Both the position numbers and the translations under genes were made by a program. The notes under the pieces are model-generated. The model made no database searches. It had not been told where the DNA came from and saw nothing but the letters and a program-made list of their open reading frames with translations. A stretch of 44,734 nt of DNA from Gloeocapsopsis crepidinum LEGE 06123. Lineage in GTDB: Bacteria > Cyanobacteriota > Cyanobacteriia > Cyanobacteriales > Chroococcidiopsidaceae. This document shows positions 33,726-44,733 of the stretch, piece by piece (positions within the stretch are counted from its first letter, which is position 1; each line of letters begins with the position of its first letter). The stretch lies in assembly GCF_015207655.1 (NCBI RefSeq), contig NZ_JADEWN010000053.1, positions 1 through 44,734 of the forward strand, written 5' to 3'.

Positions 33726-34979
33726 ATGCTACGAATCTTATCTCCTCTGCGCTGGAAATATTTGCTAGCAGCGTGGCAACAAGTTGACTGGTTGTTACTT
33801 GTTGTTGTTGTTGGCTTAACTGTGTTCGGTGGAATAATGATCCGTAGTGCAGAATTGAATCAAGGATTGACTGATTGGTGGCAACATTGGCTAGTAGGCG
33901 GCATTGGTCTTGTACTAGCGCTATTTATTGCGCGTTGTCGTTATGAAAACTTAATTCAGTGGCATTGGATAATTTATGCATTGACCAATATCTCGCTATT
34001 GATTGTGATTTTTATTGGTACTACAGCTAAAGGGGCGCAACGTTGGATTAGTATTGGTAGCTTTAATATTCAGCCATCAGAGTTTGCCAAAATTGGCGTG
34101 ATTATTACTTTAGCAGCATTACTACACTCACGAACTGCAGCAACCATTCCGGCTGTGATTAGAGTGTTAGCCGTAACCGCGATTCCTTGGTTGTTAGTGT
34201 TTATTCAACCTGATTTAGGCACATCACTTGTTTTTGGTGCGATTACGCTAGGAATGCTGTATTGGGGTAATGCCAATCCTGGTTGGTTGGTGCTACTCGT
34301 TTCTCCCATCGTTGCTGTTATTTTGTTTAGTGTCTATTTACCTGCATGGTTTGTCTGGGCTGCAACTGTGAGTTTTATAGCTTGGCGAACTTTGCCTTGG
34401 CGCTGGTTAGGATCATTATGTGCGATCGCTACTAATTTTGCGGCTGGTCAATTAGGTCATGTTCTTTGGGGATTATTGCAAGACTACCAAAAAGATCGCT
34501 TAATTTTGTTCCTTAATCCCGAAAAAGATCCGCTTGGTGGTGGCTATCATCTGATTCAATCGCGGATCACTATTGGCGCAGGACAACTGTGGGGACAAGG
34601 TTTATATCAAGGAACGCAAACACAACTTAATTTTGTCCCAGAACAACACACAGACTTTATTTTCTCGGCAATTGGAGAGGAACTAGGCTTTGTTGGTGGT
34701 TTAGCAGTGTTATTTATATTTTGGTTAATTTGTCTACGCTTGGTGCATATTGCTCAAACTGCCAAAGATAACTTCGGTTCTTTGTTGGCTATTGGTGTTT
34801 TATCAATGGTTGTTTTTCAGGCGATCGTTAATATTGCGATGACTATTGGTCTTGCGCCTGTCACCGGAATTCCTTTGCCCTGGCTGAGTTACGGACGATC
34901 GGCATTACTCACAAACTTTATTGCAATTGGTATTGTTGAATCGGTCGCCAACTACCGCCAAAAACGATTCAAATTTTAA
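33726..34979 (+). CDS. rodA: SEDS-family peptidoglycan glycosyltransferase, RodA-like
   Basis: 417 residues with about ten membrane helices. Family marks are AKGAQRWISIGSFNIQPSEFAKI, FIQPDLGTSLVFGAI, QSRITIGAGQLWGQGLYQGT, PEQHTDFIFSAIGEELGFVGG and GLAPVTGIPLPWLSYGRSAL. SEDS proteins polymerise peptidoglycan strands from lipid II; RodA serves side-wall growth and FtsW septation. Length and the IQSRI/ITIG part fit RodA. The ATG at 33726 follows a repeated GACCTCTGACCC motif and lacks an obvious ribosome binding site. Confidence 0.88.
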   Translation: MLRILSPLRWKYLLAAWQQVDWLLLVVVVGLTVFGGIMIRSAELNQGLTDWWQHWLVGGIGLVLALFIARCRYENLIQWHWIIYALTNISLLIVIFIGTTAKGAQRWISIGSFNIQPSEFAKIGVIITLAALLHSRTAATIPAVIRVLAVTAIPWLLVFIQPDLGTSLVFGAITLGMLYWGNANPGWLVLLVSPIVAVILFSVYLPAWFVWAATVSFIAWRTLPWRWLGSLCAIATNFAAGQLGHVLWGLLQDYQKDRLILFLNPEKDPLGGGYHLIQSRITIGAGQLWGQGLYQGTQTQLNFVPEQHTDFIFSAIGEELGFVGGLAVLFIFWLICLRLVHIAQTAKDNFGSLLAIGVLSMVVFQAIVNIAMTIGLAPVTGIPLPWLSYGRSALLTNFIAIGIVESVANYRQKRFKF

Positions 34980-35158
34980 TTAGCTCATGACTAGACAAGT
35001 TATCTGATTAAAGCTAGTACTTGATAATGGGTAATAGGTAGTCTAAATCGTTATTCACTAGTTTCTCTATGTCTGTAAGGAGTTCTGATCCTACCGACAT
35101 CAACTTTTGCTGCGAGCAATTTCCTGAACCCCAATCCCGATCTCTGACCCCTTTCTAT

Positions 35159-35179
35159 TACAGAATTTAAAGTTCTGTA
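35159..35179. promoter_or_regulatory. Inverted repeat TACAGAA-N7-TTCTGTA upstream of psaC
   Basis: Perfect 7-base arms (35159-35165 and 35173-35179) around TTTAAAG, about 93 bp before the psaC start. It could be an operator for a dimeric regulator or the end of the rodA transcript. There is no T-run directly after it, so an operator is slightly favoured. No known light-response box was recognised with certainty. Confidence 0.35.
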
Positions 35180-35232
35180 GCCTTTTGCTGAAACCGACTT
35201 CATCAGTGCGGTAAACTATGCCTTGAATATGA

Positions 35233-35520
<288 letters not shown>

Positions 35521-35627
35521 GAAGTTTCCTTGAATTTCTCTGGCAACGAAATCAAGTTTAATATCAAGCGTCTTAAGCAAGAGTACCTTTTACTTGATTT
35601 TAATTGTCCAAATTCAATTCAACAGTT

Positions 35628-35657
35628 GGGGAAGTTTTATTCCCCTTTTTCTTTCTT
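35628..35657 (+). terminator. Intrinsic terminator of psaC
   Basis: GGGGAA (35628-35633), a six-base loop, TTCCCC (35640-35645) and then TTTTTCTTTCTT. A perfect six-base-pair stem followed by a T-rich run is a standard Rho-independent terminator. It lies 108 bp past the psaC stop and before glmS on the same strand. It also argues against the 67-codon frame at 35530-35733 being a gene. Confidence 0.8.
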
Positions 35658-35774
35658 AAGACAGAAGCTTCTTCAAACAAAGCATGGCGATCGCAAAAAC
35701 TCAGTTCTTGACGATTTAAAATTGGTTATGTAGGTTTGACAAGACAGAGCAATTAATCAAGAGTGGTGGTGTAA

Positions 35775-37661
35775 ATGTGCGGAATCGTTGGCTATATTGG
35801 CACTCAAGCAGCTACAGAAATTTTACTTTCTGGTCTAGAAAAACTAGAGTATCGGGGCTATGATTCCGCAGGAATTGCCACCATCTTTGAAGGTGAAATT
35901 CATTGTGTACGAGCAAAAGGTAAACTTCACAATCTCCGAGAAAAATTAGAACGAACTGAGAATCCTGCCCAAATTGGTATTGGACACACGCGTTGGGCAA
36001 CACATGGTAAGCCCGAAGAGTACAACGCTCATCCACATATGGACATGGCAATGCGGGTAGCAGTTGTCCAAAACGGTATTATTGAAAACTATCGCGAGTT
36101 ACGCGAGGAACTCAAACAACTCGGACACGAGTTTCGCTCAGAAACTGATACTGAAGTAATTCCGCACCTCATTGCACAGTTTCTCAAAAACAAAAATTCA
36201 CATTCTTCGCCCTTTTTAGAAGCCGTTAGACAAGCAGTCAATAAGCTTGAGGGGGCGTTTGCGATCGCAGTGATTTGTGCAGACTACCCTGATGAACTGG
36301 TTATCGCCCGACAACAAGCACCACTAGCAATTGGTTTCGGTCAAGGAGAATTTTTCTGTGCCTCTGATACTCCGGCTTTAGTACCGCACACCCGCGCAGT
36401 GTTGGCATTAGAAAATGGTGAAGTGGCAAAGTTAACACCCTTGGGTGTGGAAGTGTATAATTTTTCAGGCGATCGCTTGAAAAAACAACCCCGCAGGCTT
36501 AACTGGAATCCGGTCATGGTAGAAAAACAAGGATTCCGACATTTCATGCTCAAGGAGATCTACGAGCAACCTGGAGTCGTCAGAACATTTATTGAAGCTT
36601 ATCTTAAAGACAACTGGAATCCTGACAACGCTACAGAAACACCAATCAAACTCAATCTACCCGAACATCTATACGCTGACTTAGAGCAAGTTCAAATTGT
36701 TGCTTGTGGTACAAGCTGGCACGCTAGCCTAATCGGGAAATACTTACTCGAACAGTTGGCAGGAATTCCGACTATGGTGCAATACTCCTCAGAATTTCGC
36801 TATGCACCACCGCCTTTAACAACAAATACACTCATGATTGGCGTCACCCAATCAGGAGAAACTGCCGATACTCTAGCAGCGTTGGCAATGGAAAAAGAAC
36901 GCCGTAGAGATGTCTCACCAGAGTATCAAGTTAGATTACTAGGAATTACCAACCGTCTTGATAGTTCAATTGCAACAATTGCTTCTCATTTAATTGATAC
37001 TCACGCAGGTATTGAAATCGGTGTTGCGGCAACGAAGAGTTTTATTTCTCAGTTGTTAGCATTTTATTGCTTAGCATTAGATTTAGGATTTCGCCGCAAA
37101 ACACTGTCTCCACATCGCTTGCATGAAATCCTTACAGGAATACGTCAGCTACCTGCACAGATTGAGTTAATTTTAGAAAGCCAAGAACGTTATATCCAAG
37201 AATTAACGCATCAATTTAACGACACACAAGACTTTATTTTTATTGGACGCGGTATTAATTTCCCCATTGCTTTAGAAGCAGCGCTGAAGCTAAAAGAAAT
37301 CAGTTATATTCATGCAGAAGGATATCCCGCCGGAGAACTCAAACATGGTCCAATTGCGTTATTAGATGCTAAGGTGCCTGTAGTAGCGATCGCCATGCCT
37401 GGTAGTGTTTACGAAAAAGTGATATCTAACGCCCAAGAAGCCAAAGCACGTGATTCGCGGCTCGTTGGGGTAACTTCAATGAATGATTCTGAAGCAGTTG
37501 AGACCTTTGATGACTTGATTCCTGTTCCTGCTATAGAAGAGTTACTTTCACCCATTATTAGTGTGATTCCTTTACAGTTATTGGCTTACCACATCGCGGC
37601 ACGTCGCGGCTTAGATGTCGATCAACCACGAAATTTAGCAAAGTCTGTAACTGTTGAGTAA
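35775..37661 (+). CDS. glmS: Glutamine-fructose-6-phosphate aminotransferase (isomerising)
   Basis: 628 residues. The protein starts MCGIVGYIG, with Cys2 as the N-terminal nucleophile of the class II glutaminase domain, followed by GHTRWATHG and NGIIENYRELR. Two SIS sugar-isomerase domains follow (ACGTSWHASLIGKYLLE, GVTQSGETADT, 'FIGRGINFPIALEAALKLKEISY' in part) and the C-terminal PRNLAKSVTVE. It makes glucosamine-6-phosphate for peptidoglycan and other amino-sugar polymers. No glmS ribozyme-like leader was recognised in the 254-bp upstream region, where the psaC terminator lies. Confidence 0.96.
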   Translation: MCGIVGYIGTQAATEILLSGLEKLEYRGYDSAGIATIFEGEIHCVRAKGKLHNLREKLERTENPAQIGIGHTRWATHGKPEEYNAHPHMDMAMRVAVVQNGIIENYRELREELKQLGHEFRSETDTEVIPHLIAQFLKNKNSHSSPFLEAVRQAVNKLEGAFAIAVICADYPDELVIARQQAPLAIGFGQGEFFCASDTPALVPHTRAVLALENGEVAKLTPLGVEVYNFSGDRLKKQPRRLNWNPVMVEKQGFRHFMLKEIYEQPGVVRTFIEAYLKDNWNPDNATETPIKLNLPEHLYADLEQVQIVACGTSWHASLIGKYLLEQLAGIPTMVQYSSEFRYAPPPLTTNTLMIGVTQSGETADTLAALAMEKERRRDVSPEYQVRLLGITNRLDSSIATIASHLIDTHAGIEIGVAATKSFISQLLAFYCLALDLGFRRKTLSPHRLHEILTGIRQLPAQIELILESQERYIQELTHQFNDTQDFIFIGRGINFPIALEAALKLKEISYIHAEGYPAGELKHGPIALLDAKVPVVAIAMPGSVYEKVISNAQEAKARDSRLVGVTSMNDSEAVETFDDLIPVPAIEELLSPIISVIPLQLLAYHIAARRGLDVDQPRNLAKSVTVE

Positions 37662-37675
37662 ACTGCTGGTCGCGA

Positions 37676-37810
37676 CTACAGTGTGATGGGTGCAATTGGT
37701 TCAATGTCTGGATCGTATCCACCAATTTGATTTGTTCGTAGAACCCATATGGATGCACCATACTTCAGAAAAGTCTGCACGATTGTGTCACTGGCTTTGC
37801 GCGGTAGCAT
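37676..37810 (-). other. Small 44-codon frame of unknown nature, possibly a gene remnant
   Basis: From the ATG at 37810, just 7 bases after the stop of the hydrolase fragment, a 44-residue frame reads MLPRKASDTIVQTFLKYGAS and on to 'IWVLRTNQIGGYDPDIEPI'. No family is recognised. It lies at the downstream edge of a stretch of decayed genes on the same strand, so it may be the tail of another broken gene. No convincing ribosome binding site is present. Confidence 0.3.
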
Positions 37811-37816
37811 AGTTTG

Positions 37817-38500
37817 CTAACTACCCAGCCCAGTCCACAAGTTCTGTAGTGGACGATCTTCTAGCGTGCTGCCCAAATTGTTAGCACTCATTACCCCACT
37901 CAGAGAGATGACATCAATGGATGCACCAGTTGATCGCTTCAAATAGGGAGCAGCGGCAACTGACATTTCTCCTCCACCGCTATAACCAATCAGCGTAATT
38001 GGTAAGCCGCTTCCAGGCTGATAGCCTCGTTCGACTAAGCCATCAAAAACAACTTGCGCGATGCCCTGATTGTAGATAGGTTCATAGCGCTTGTCGGAAG
38101 ACACCGCCACAATGATCGTGTTTCGCAGGTTCACTAAGAGTCCTAACAAAGCTGCCGGATTTGTCCATCGCACTTTATCTGCCATTTTCCACAAAAATGC
38201 CAATGGGCGGTCTTGATCGAGAGGCTTGTTCAGCACTGAATACATCATTAAACCCTGTATCAATTCCACACCTTTGGGCTGCGCAGGTTGCAGCGCAGCC
38301 AAAAAAATCTTCAATATCTGGCGTATATTTATCTCCCGACTGGGCAATTCCATCCAAATAAACAACATAGCGATTGATTGTGCGGCTAGTAGGTTGTGCT
38401 GCTGCCGATCTAGAATTCCCAGTTGCAGTGTCGAGATCGTCGCCATACCAACCTGCCCACCAACCTAGCGACTCCAGTGGTGCTAGAATTCCGGCAAAGA
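37817..38500 (-). pseudogene. Alpha/beta hydrolase-like gene, truncated and frameshifted
   Basis: The first part (ILAPLESLGWWAGWYGDD, then NRYVVYLDGIAQSGDKYTPDIEDF) lies in one frame. The remainder (LAALQPAQPKGVELIQGLMM, DRPLAFLWKMADKVRWTNP, PITLIGYSGGGEMSVAAAPY, IDVISLSGVMSANN) lies in another. The switch is at a run of seven A's (38301-38307, plus strand); removing one base joins the frames cleanly. GYSGGG is the nucleophile elbow. After SGVMSANN the sequence becomes unrelated and stops, so the C-terminal part with the catalytic His is missing. Upstream the frame is fused to a glycoside hydrolase fragment. Relatives are cyanobacterial membrane-linked hydrolases of unknown substrate. Confidence 0.7.
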
Positions 38501-39388
38501 CGATCGCAATTTGCAGCATGCGTTGACTGAAGAACACCATCCAGACAGTGCCGTCTGCTTGCTCTAAATATCCGCCTGTAGGTAGTGGAGAACTGCGATC
38601 GAACACGCCAATGTTGTCGAGTCCGAGGAAACCACCCTCAAAGATGTTGTTACCGCCTTCGTCTTTACGGTTCACCCACCAGGTGAAGTTAATCAGTAGT
38701 TTCGAGAAGGCATATTTGAGAAATTCGATATCACCCTTGCCGTTGTTGAGTTCGCGATCGCGGGTGTAGGTTTCCCAAGTTGCCCAGGCATGAACCGGAG
38801 GATTGACATCGCTAAAGTTCCACTCGTAAGCAGGAATCTGTCCGTTAGGATGCAAATAGTCATCGCGCAGCATCAGTTCAAGCTGCTGCTTGGCAAAATC
38901 GGGGTCAACTAAACTAAGCGGAACCATATGAAACGCTAGATCCCACGCTGCAAACCAGGGATATTCCCACTTGTCTGGCATGGAGATCACATCATCGTTA
39001 TACATGTGGAACCACTCGCTGTTGCGAATTTGTTGCTTCTGCTTAGATGCCATCCAGGGCGTGATCCCATGCTCTTTTAGCCATTGATCCAAGTCGTAAT
39101 AGAAGTACTGTTTTGACCACAGCATTCCAGCTAATGCCTGCCAATAAATGTTGTAGCGATCAGTGTTGGCTCGTACAGATTTAGGAGTAATCGAATCATA
39201 AAATTCATTTGCTTCTTGCAAACGAGTCGCAAAAATTGAATCAAAATCGTCCATCGGCTCGCCAATTTGAGCTGGAGTTGCTTTTGTTAACCGCAATCAC
39301 AGGACTTGCGTCTCACCGACTTCCACAGTTAATGAATAGTGTGGTGCAACCTTTGTACCGATTTGCATTGAGTTGACTGCTTGCTGCT
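38500..39388 (-). pseudogene. Glycoside hydrolase fragment (GH63/MGH1-like), truncated at both ends
   Basis: Reading leftwards from 39388, QIGTKVAPHYSLTVEVGETQ and VL are followed by an in-frame TGA (39299-39297), then LRLTKATPAQIG and FATRLQEANEFYDSITP. The catalytic-domain part continues with NIYWQALAGMLWSKQYFYYD, PDKWEYPWFAAWDLAFHMVP, PNGQIPAYEWNFSDVNPPVH and FEGGFLGLDNIGVFDRSSPL. This matches the (alpha/alpha)6-barrel glucosidases common in cyanobacteria, usually near 900 residues. It breaks off after 'FFSQRMLQIA', where the hydrolase fragment begins. The start is replaced by an IS6 fragment. With an internal stop and both ends missing it cannot be functional. Confidence 0.75.
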
Positions 39389-39637
39389 GTCCAAATGCCA
39401 CTTGCGTCCTGGTTGAGGGCGACGGCGGCGCATTTGATTGGCTTTCATTCTGACTAAACTGACGACACCAGTACCATTCTTCGTCTTGCTTCGTCAGTAA
39501 CGCAGATGCCGCGATACAGCATCAACACGCTCGATATCTCGAAAGCTGAGGGAAAACGCATTATATAACCAGATGCAGTAGCTGATGATTTCTGGTGGGA
39601 AACGGTGACGGTGGTACAAGTTAGGTTTTGCAGTCAT
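39389..39637 (-). pseudogene. IS6-family transposase remnant, frameshifted
   Basis: From the ATG at 39637: MTAKPNLYHRHRFPPEIISY, then CIWLYNAFSLSFRDIE, the standard N-terminus of IS6-family (IS26-like) transposases. Frames then shift repeatedly: LMLYRG in one, EWYWCRQF in another and MRRRRPQPGRKWHLD in a third, ending at the first Asp of the DDE triad. The rest of the transposase is absent, replaced by the glycoside hydrolase fragment. The element is long dead. Confidence 0.75.
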
Positions 39638-39680
39638 GGTAGAAATTTATCTCATCGACTGCAATTCCTGCCAACTCCGA

Positions 39681-39928
39681 TTAATTTGACAATACCGTTT
39701 GGGCAACATTGCCGAGTGCCTCAAGCCAGTAAGATTCAACAGTGGGATTGAGTCCGAGTGTGGTTTTGCCAACTGGATCGACAAATCCAGTTAACTGCTC
39801 GAACGACGGATTGACTTCTAAATATCGCCAATTGGTTGCGCGGGGCGCATTGCCGGAGGCACCTGCCCTTCCCGTTTCGTCATACATCATTTCGAGCAGG
39901 GCCTACCCTTCATCGATCGAATTGAACA
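39681..39928 (-). pseudogene. PAS-domain fragment of a sensor kinase
   Basis: Minus-strand frame LFNSIDEG, a stop (TAG), ALLEMMYDETGRAG, then NWRYLEVNPSFEQLTGFVDP and VGKTTLGLNP, ending around GNVAQT. This is the core of a PAS domain as found in cyanobacterial hybrid histidine kinases (ELFNSIDEGF..., FLEVNPSFE..TG). There is an in-frame stop and no kinase domain, so it is a remnant. It abuts the end of the methyltransferase pseudogene at about 39930. Confidence 0.7.
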
Positions 39929-40261
39929 GCGGACAGATAGACGAAACGATTGATAATGGACTGATTCAAATCCAACCTTCTTAAGACTGAGTCAGGTTTC
40001 TCGGTTCGGGTGACAGTGATCAAACACGGTTTTCTATACATGAGTGATGCCATCTTGAAGGGTACGTGTGCAGGTATTTTCTGAGGCTGCAACGTGTTCG
40101 ATGAAGACGAAGGTTCCGCCAGGTTTCAGCACTCGCTGAATGTCCTTCAAGGTTGCGTCAATGTCAGTTACTGAGCAAAGCACATAGGTGCTGACTACAG
40201 TATCAATGCTGTTGTCTGCAACGGGTAATGTCTCAGCCCGTTCTCTATACAGTTCGATTGC

Positions 40262-40265
40262 TATA
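40262..40265. repeat. Target-site duplication TATA, left copy
   Basis: TATA at 40262-40265 is repeated at 41198-41201 on the other side of the IS5 element. Joining the flanks through one TATA restores the methyltransferase frame (HGL-I-AIEL). A two-base TA duplication would leave the frame broken. Confidence 0.65.
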
Positions 40266-40328
40266 GAACCCATTTGAGATCTTTTGGGACGTGAATTAAG
40301 GTGGAGAGAAGAGTTTAGGCGGGTTAGT

Positions 40329-41152
40329 ATGGCATATTCCAGCAGCCTTACCGACTCAGAATGGGAAATCTTGGCTCCCTTGTTGGAAGAGATATTACCT
40401 CAGAAGAAGCAAACTTGCCCGCCCAAGTGGAGCAAACGGGAGATTTTGGATGGTATCCTCTACCAACTCAAGAATGGATGCAACTGGGAAGACCTACCGA
40501 AAGACCGCCCCCCTTACTCAAGTGTCTATTGGCACTACAAGCAGTGGCGGGCGGCAGGGGCAATAGATAGCCTGATGCAAGTATTACACCAACAAGTGCG
40601 CGAACAAGTGAAAAAAAGCCCAAATGGACACGCTTAATCATCATTGACTCTCAAGCGGTAAAAAACACTTGCACTGCGGGTGTAGACTCGAAAGGGTTTT
40701 GTTTCTACAAAGCAACTAATCGAATTAAGCGGCATCTTGCGGTTGATACGCTTGGGTTTCCCTTCTTCACTCATTGCACTAGAGCAAATGTCTGTGATGA
40801 TGAGGGATTACTCCAGATGCTGAAGCTCAACATCGACTATTTCAAGGCGAAGCCTGTCAATATTCCCAAAATCACCATCCTATTGGATCGCAGTTATCAC
40901 CCCGATTATCTGAGCGGGGAGTTAAAGAAGATTTATCCCCAGATCATGACGAAGATCCGGTTTGAGCGCTCAACTAAGCCCTCAAAACAGGAAAAGGCTG
41001 AGCCAGGAAAGTCAGGATTTGTTCCAGCCATTGCTCGTTGGGTGATTGAGCGCTCCAATGCCTGGATCGAACGCTGTAAGCGTCTGACGAAAAACTTTGA
41101 GCGAACTCTAGCTCATGCCAAAACTAAATTGACCTTTGTTTTGTGCGACTAA
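40329..41152 (+). CDS. IS5-family transposase made by -1 frameshifting (orfA-orfB)
   Basis: The first frame (40329-40637) encodes the helical N-terminal domain: SSLTDSEWEILAPLLEEILP, REILDGILYQLKNGCNWEDL and VYWHYKQWRAAG. At the A7 run, 40611-40617, a -1 shift leads from VKK into KPKWTRLIIIDSQAVKNT in the second frame, ending at 41152. The DDE residues are Asp in IIIDSQA, Asp in ILLDRSYH and Glu in WVIERSNAWIERCKRL. The fused product is 274 residues, and the base count is exact for one -1 step. Without shifting, only a 103-residue DNA-binding protein results. Confidence 0.85.
40608..40618 (+). promoter_or_regulatory. Slippery site GTGAAAAAAAG for -1 ribosomal frameshifting
   Basis: Seven A's followed by G at 40611-40618, inside the overlap of the two transposase frames. 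In the first frame it reads GTG AAA AAA AGC; after slipping back one base it reads AAG CCC AAA TGG. A7/A6G motifs are the standard frameshift signal in this IS group. Confidence 0.75.
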
Positions 41153-41197
41153 TGTTAAAGCGGCTTGCAACTCCTTCTTGAGATCTCAAATGGGTTC

Positions 41198-41201
41198 TAT
41201 A
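41198..41201. repeat. Target-site duplication TATA, right copy
   Basis: Right-hand copy of the TATA at 40262-40265, directly after the terminal inverted repeat. Confidence 0.65.
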
Positions 41202-41580
41202 AGCCCGTGACGCTCAGCTTCCTGATGGATGTAAGGGTGCGTAAATGGGTTGGGTTCTACCCCAATCCAGTGAATGTCTGGTGGGTAATAGGAGAGATTT
41301 ACCCTGGCCCAATTTCTAAGACAGTGCCCTGCAAGTGACTGAGGAGCGATCGCTTCAGATCTGCGATCGTCGCATAGTCCTGACAGTCATGTAGCTTGAT
41401 TGCCTGATCATCAGCATTGTTAGCTTTTGCCATGCCCCAGGCAAATAACCGTTTATGCCAATTTTGCTAGAAATAAACTGTTCATAAGCTTGCTCACAAC
41501 GTAGAAGACGGATAGATGTTCAGTGACTTAGCTGCAAGCTATCAGAGGCTATAGTTCCACCGTAACGTTTTGTATAGCAA

Positions 41581-41610
41581 TTGACAATTTGAAAAAAATT
41601 ACTGTACACT
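41581..41610 (+). promoter_or_regulatory. Sigma-70-like promoter candidate
   Basis: TTGACA at 41581-41586 and TACACT at 41605-41610, with an 18-base spacer containing an A-run. It lies 70 bp before the small frame at 41680 and about 530 bp before katG. It could drive the peroxiredoxin remnant and katG. Prediction from consensus only. Confidence 0.45.
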
Positions 41611-41679
41611 TTTTACTAAGTCAAACTCATGACGAGTACGACTTATTAGAAATGCTTGAGTTCTTGAGCGCAATAATCC

Positions 41680-41868
41680 ATGTTTGGTAAACCTCGGATT
41701 TGTTGGAACGACTTGAATAGGTTGAATCATGAGCGCAAACTCAAGAAAATTGATGACGTTGATGACGCTACGGAAGGTGTGAGGGCAAGTTACTGTTCCA
41801 GGATGGCGTTTTTACTCATCAATCTCGTAGTTAAGAAGGGTTTAACTGATGATGGTGAACCTTTCTAA
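41680..41868 (+). other. Short frame of unknown identity, likely part of a decayed gene
   Basis: 62 codons from ATG 41680, reading MFGKPRICWNDLNRLNHERK and on through IDDVDDATEGVRASYC. I recognise no family. No ribosome binding site precedes it. It runs up to and overlaps the peroxiredoxin-like fragment in another frame, so it may be the scrambled front part of that gene or an unrelated remnant. Confidence 0.3.
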
Positions 41869-42073
41869 TTTAGGAATGGGGTACCGCTCTTGGCGCTATT
41901 CCATGCTAATGAAAAACGGAGTTATCGACAAAATGTTTGTCGAACGAAATAGCTTTGAGGCAATGCCAATGGTTTCTAATGCCGAAACTATGTTGAACTA
42001 CATCAATCCGGAGGCCAAGAAACCGGAGCAAACGGCTGTGCTTATGCAAATGTGGCGGATGATTTCTGCCTAA
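41849..42073 (+). pseudogene. Peroxiredoxin (type II, Prx5-like) C-terminal fragment
   Basis: The frame reads [40 protein letters not shown] and SNAETMLNYINPEAKKPEQ. This is the C-terminal third of Prx5-type peroxiredoxins, including peroxiredoxin-glutaredoxin hybrids ([22 protein letters not shown]...DADTMLxYINPxAKKP). The catalytic-cysteine part (PGAFTPTCS) is not found upstream in any frame, and no glutaredoxin domain follows. The fragment ends 67 bp before katG. It suggests that a peroxide-detoxifying gene pair once stood here. Confidence 0.7.
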
Positions 42074-42089
42074 AAAAAGAGTGACGTAG

Positions 42090-44366
<2,277 letters not shown>

Positions 44367-44616
44367 GTGTAACTTCAACCGATCATCAGGTGATCAGAAG
44401 TCGAGGCTATACAAACGTGCGGAAATCCCGAACGCGAGTAGAAGCCAGAGACAATCATGAGAGCTGGGTTAAGCCTTTTCAGGTGGGAATGTCAAGAGTT
44501 CCTGCCTGAAACTGCTGTTTGGGCAATGATGCAATAGGTTGTATCAATATTGATACTTAACAGGAAATTCATACTACTATATGATTATAAAATTAACATA
44601 GCAAGAGAAGTATAGG
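44367..44616. other. Spacer between katG and the IS630 fragment, with probable element end
   Basis: No gene is seen. From about 44590 the sequence CATAGCAAGAGAAGTATA resembles the stretch ACAGTAAGAGGAGTACA next to the left-edge IS630 fragment, with only C/T and A/G changes. It is a candidate for the terminal inverted repeat of the right-edge element. Confidence 0.45.
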
Positions 44617-44733
44617 TTAGGACGCTAAACGAACAGATGTATCTACTTGTTCACGAAAGTCTTCTATTGTCCCTTGAGATTTTCGCACTCGATTTTTAAT
44701 CGGAAACCAATAATGCTCGATTTCATTTAAATC
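44617..44733 (-). mobile_element. IS630-family transposase, C-terminal end (cut by window edge)
   Basis: The minus strand reads DLNEIEHYWFPIKNRVRKSQ, then GTIEDFREQVDTSVRLAS and a stop (44619-44617). 'PDLNPIEHxW' with its Glu is the last part of the DDE catalytic domain in IS630 transposases. The gene enters from the right, in the same orientation as the left-edge fragment. Whether both come from copies of the same element cannot be tested, because they cover opposite ends of the protein. Confidence 0.8.

Larger units (their letters stand above)
40266..41197 (+). mobile_element. IS5-family insertion sequence, apparently intact, 932 bp
   Basis: The ends are perfect 17-base inverted repeats GAACCCATTTGAGATCT (40266-40282, complement at 41181-41197). 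Inside are two overlapping frames that together encode one transposase by -1 frameshifting, the arrangement of the IS427 group of IS5. It is flanked by TATA on both sides and splits a methyltransferase pseudogene on the opposite strand. With intact ends and transposase it may still move. Confidence 0.88.
39932..41433 (-). pseudogene. SAM-dependent methyltransferase, interrupted by the IS5 element
   Basis: The N-terminal half lies right of the element: from ATG 41433, MAKANNADDQAIKLHDCQDY, then LQGTVLEIGPG (SAM motif I). A TAA at 41301-41299 follows, and then NLSYYPPDIHWIGVEPNPF and HPYIHQEAERHGL. The second half lies left of it: IELYRERAETLPVADNSIDT, VVSTYVLCSVTDI and RVLKPGGTFVFIEHVAA. Two further tryptophan positions are stops (TAG 40036-40034, TGA 39994-39992) before KKVGFESVHYQSFRLSV. 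It resembles UbiE/class I methyltransferases of about 210 residues. Three nonsense changes plus the insertion make it dead. Confidence 0.8.

Noticed and set aside
35530-35733. 67-codon frame after psaC
   Set aside because: It runs through the psaC terminator hairpin, has no ribosome binding site and resembles no family.
38226-38468. Plus-strand frames opposite the hydrolase and PAS fragments (also 38548-38769 and 39742-39984)
   Set aside because: They are antisense to recognisable minus-strand protein fragments and show no motifs of their own.
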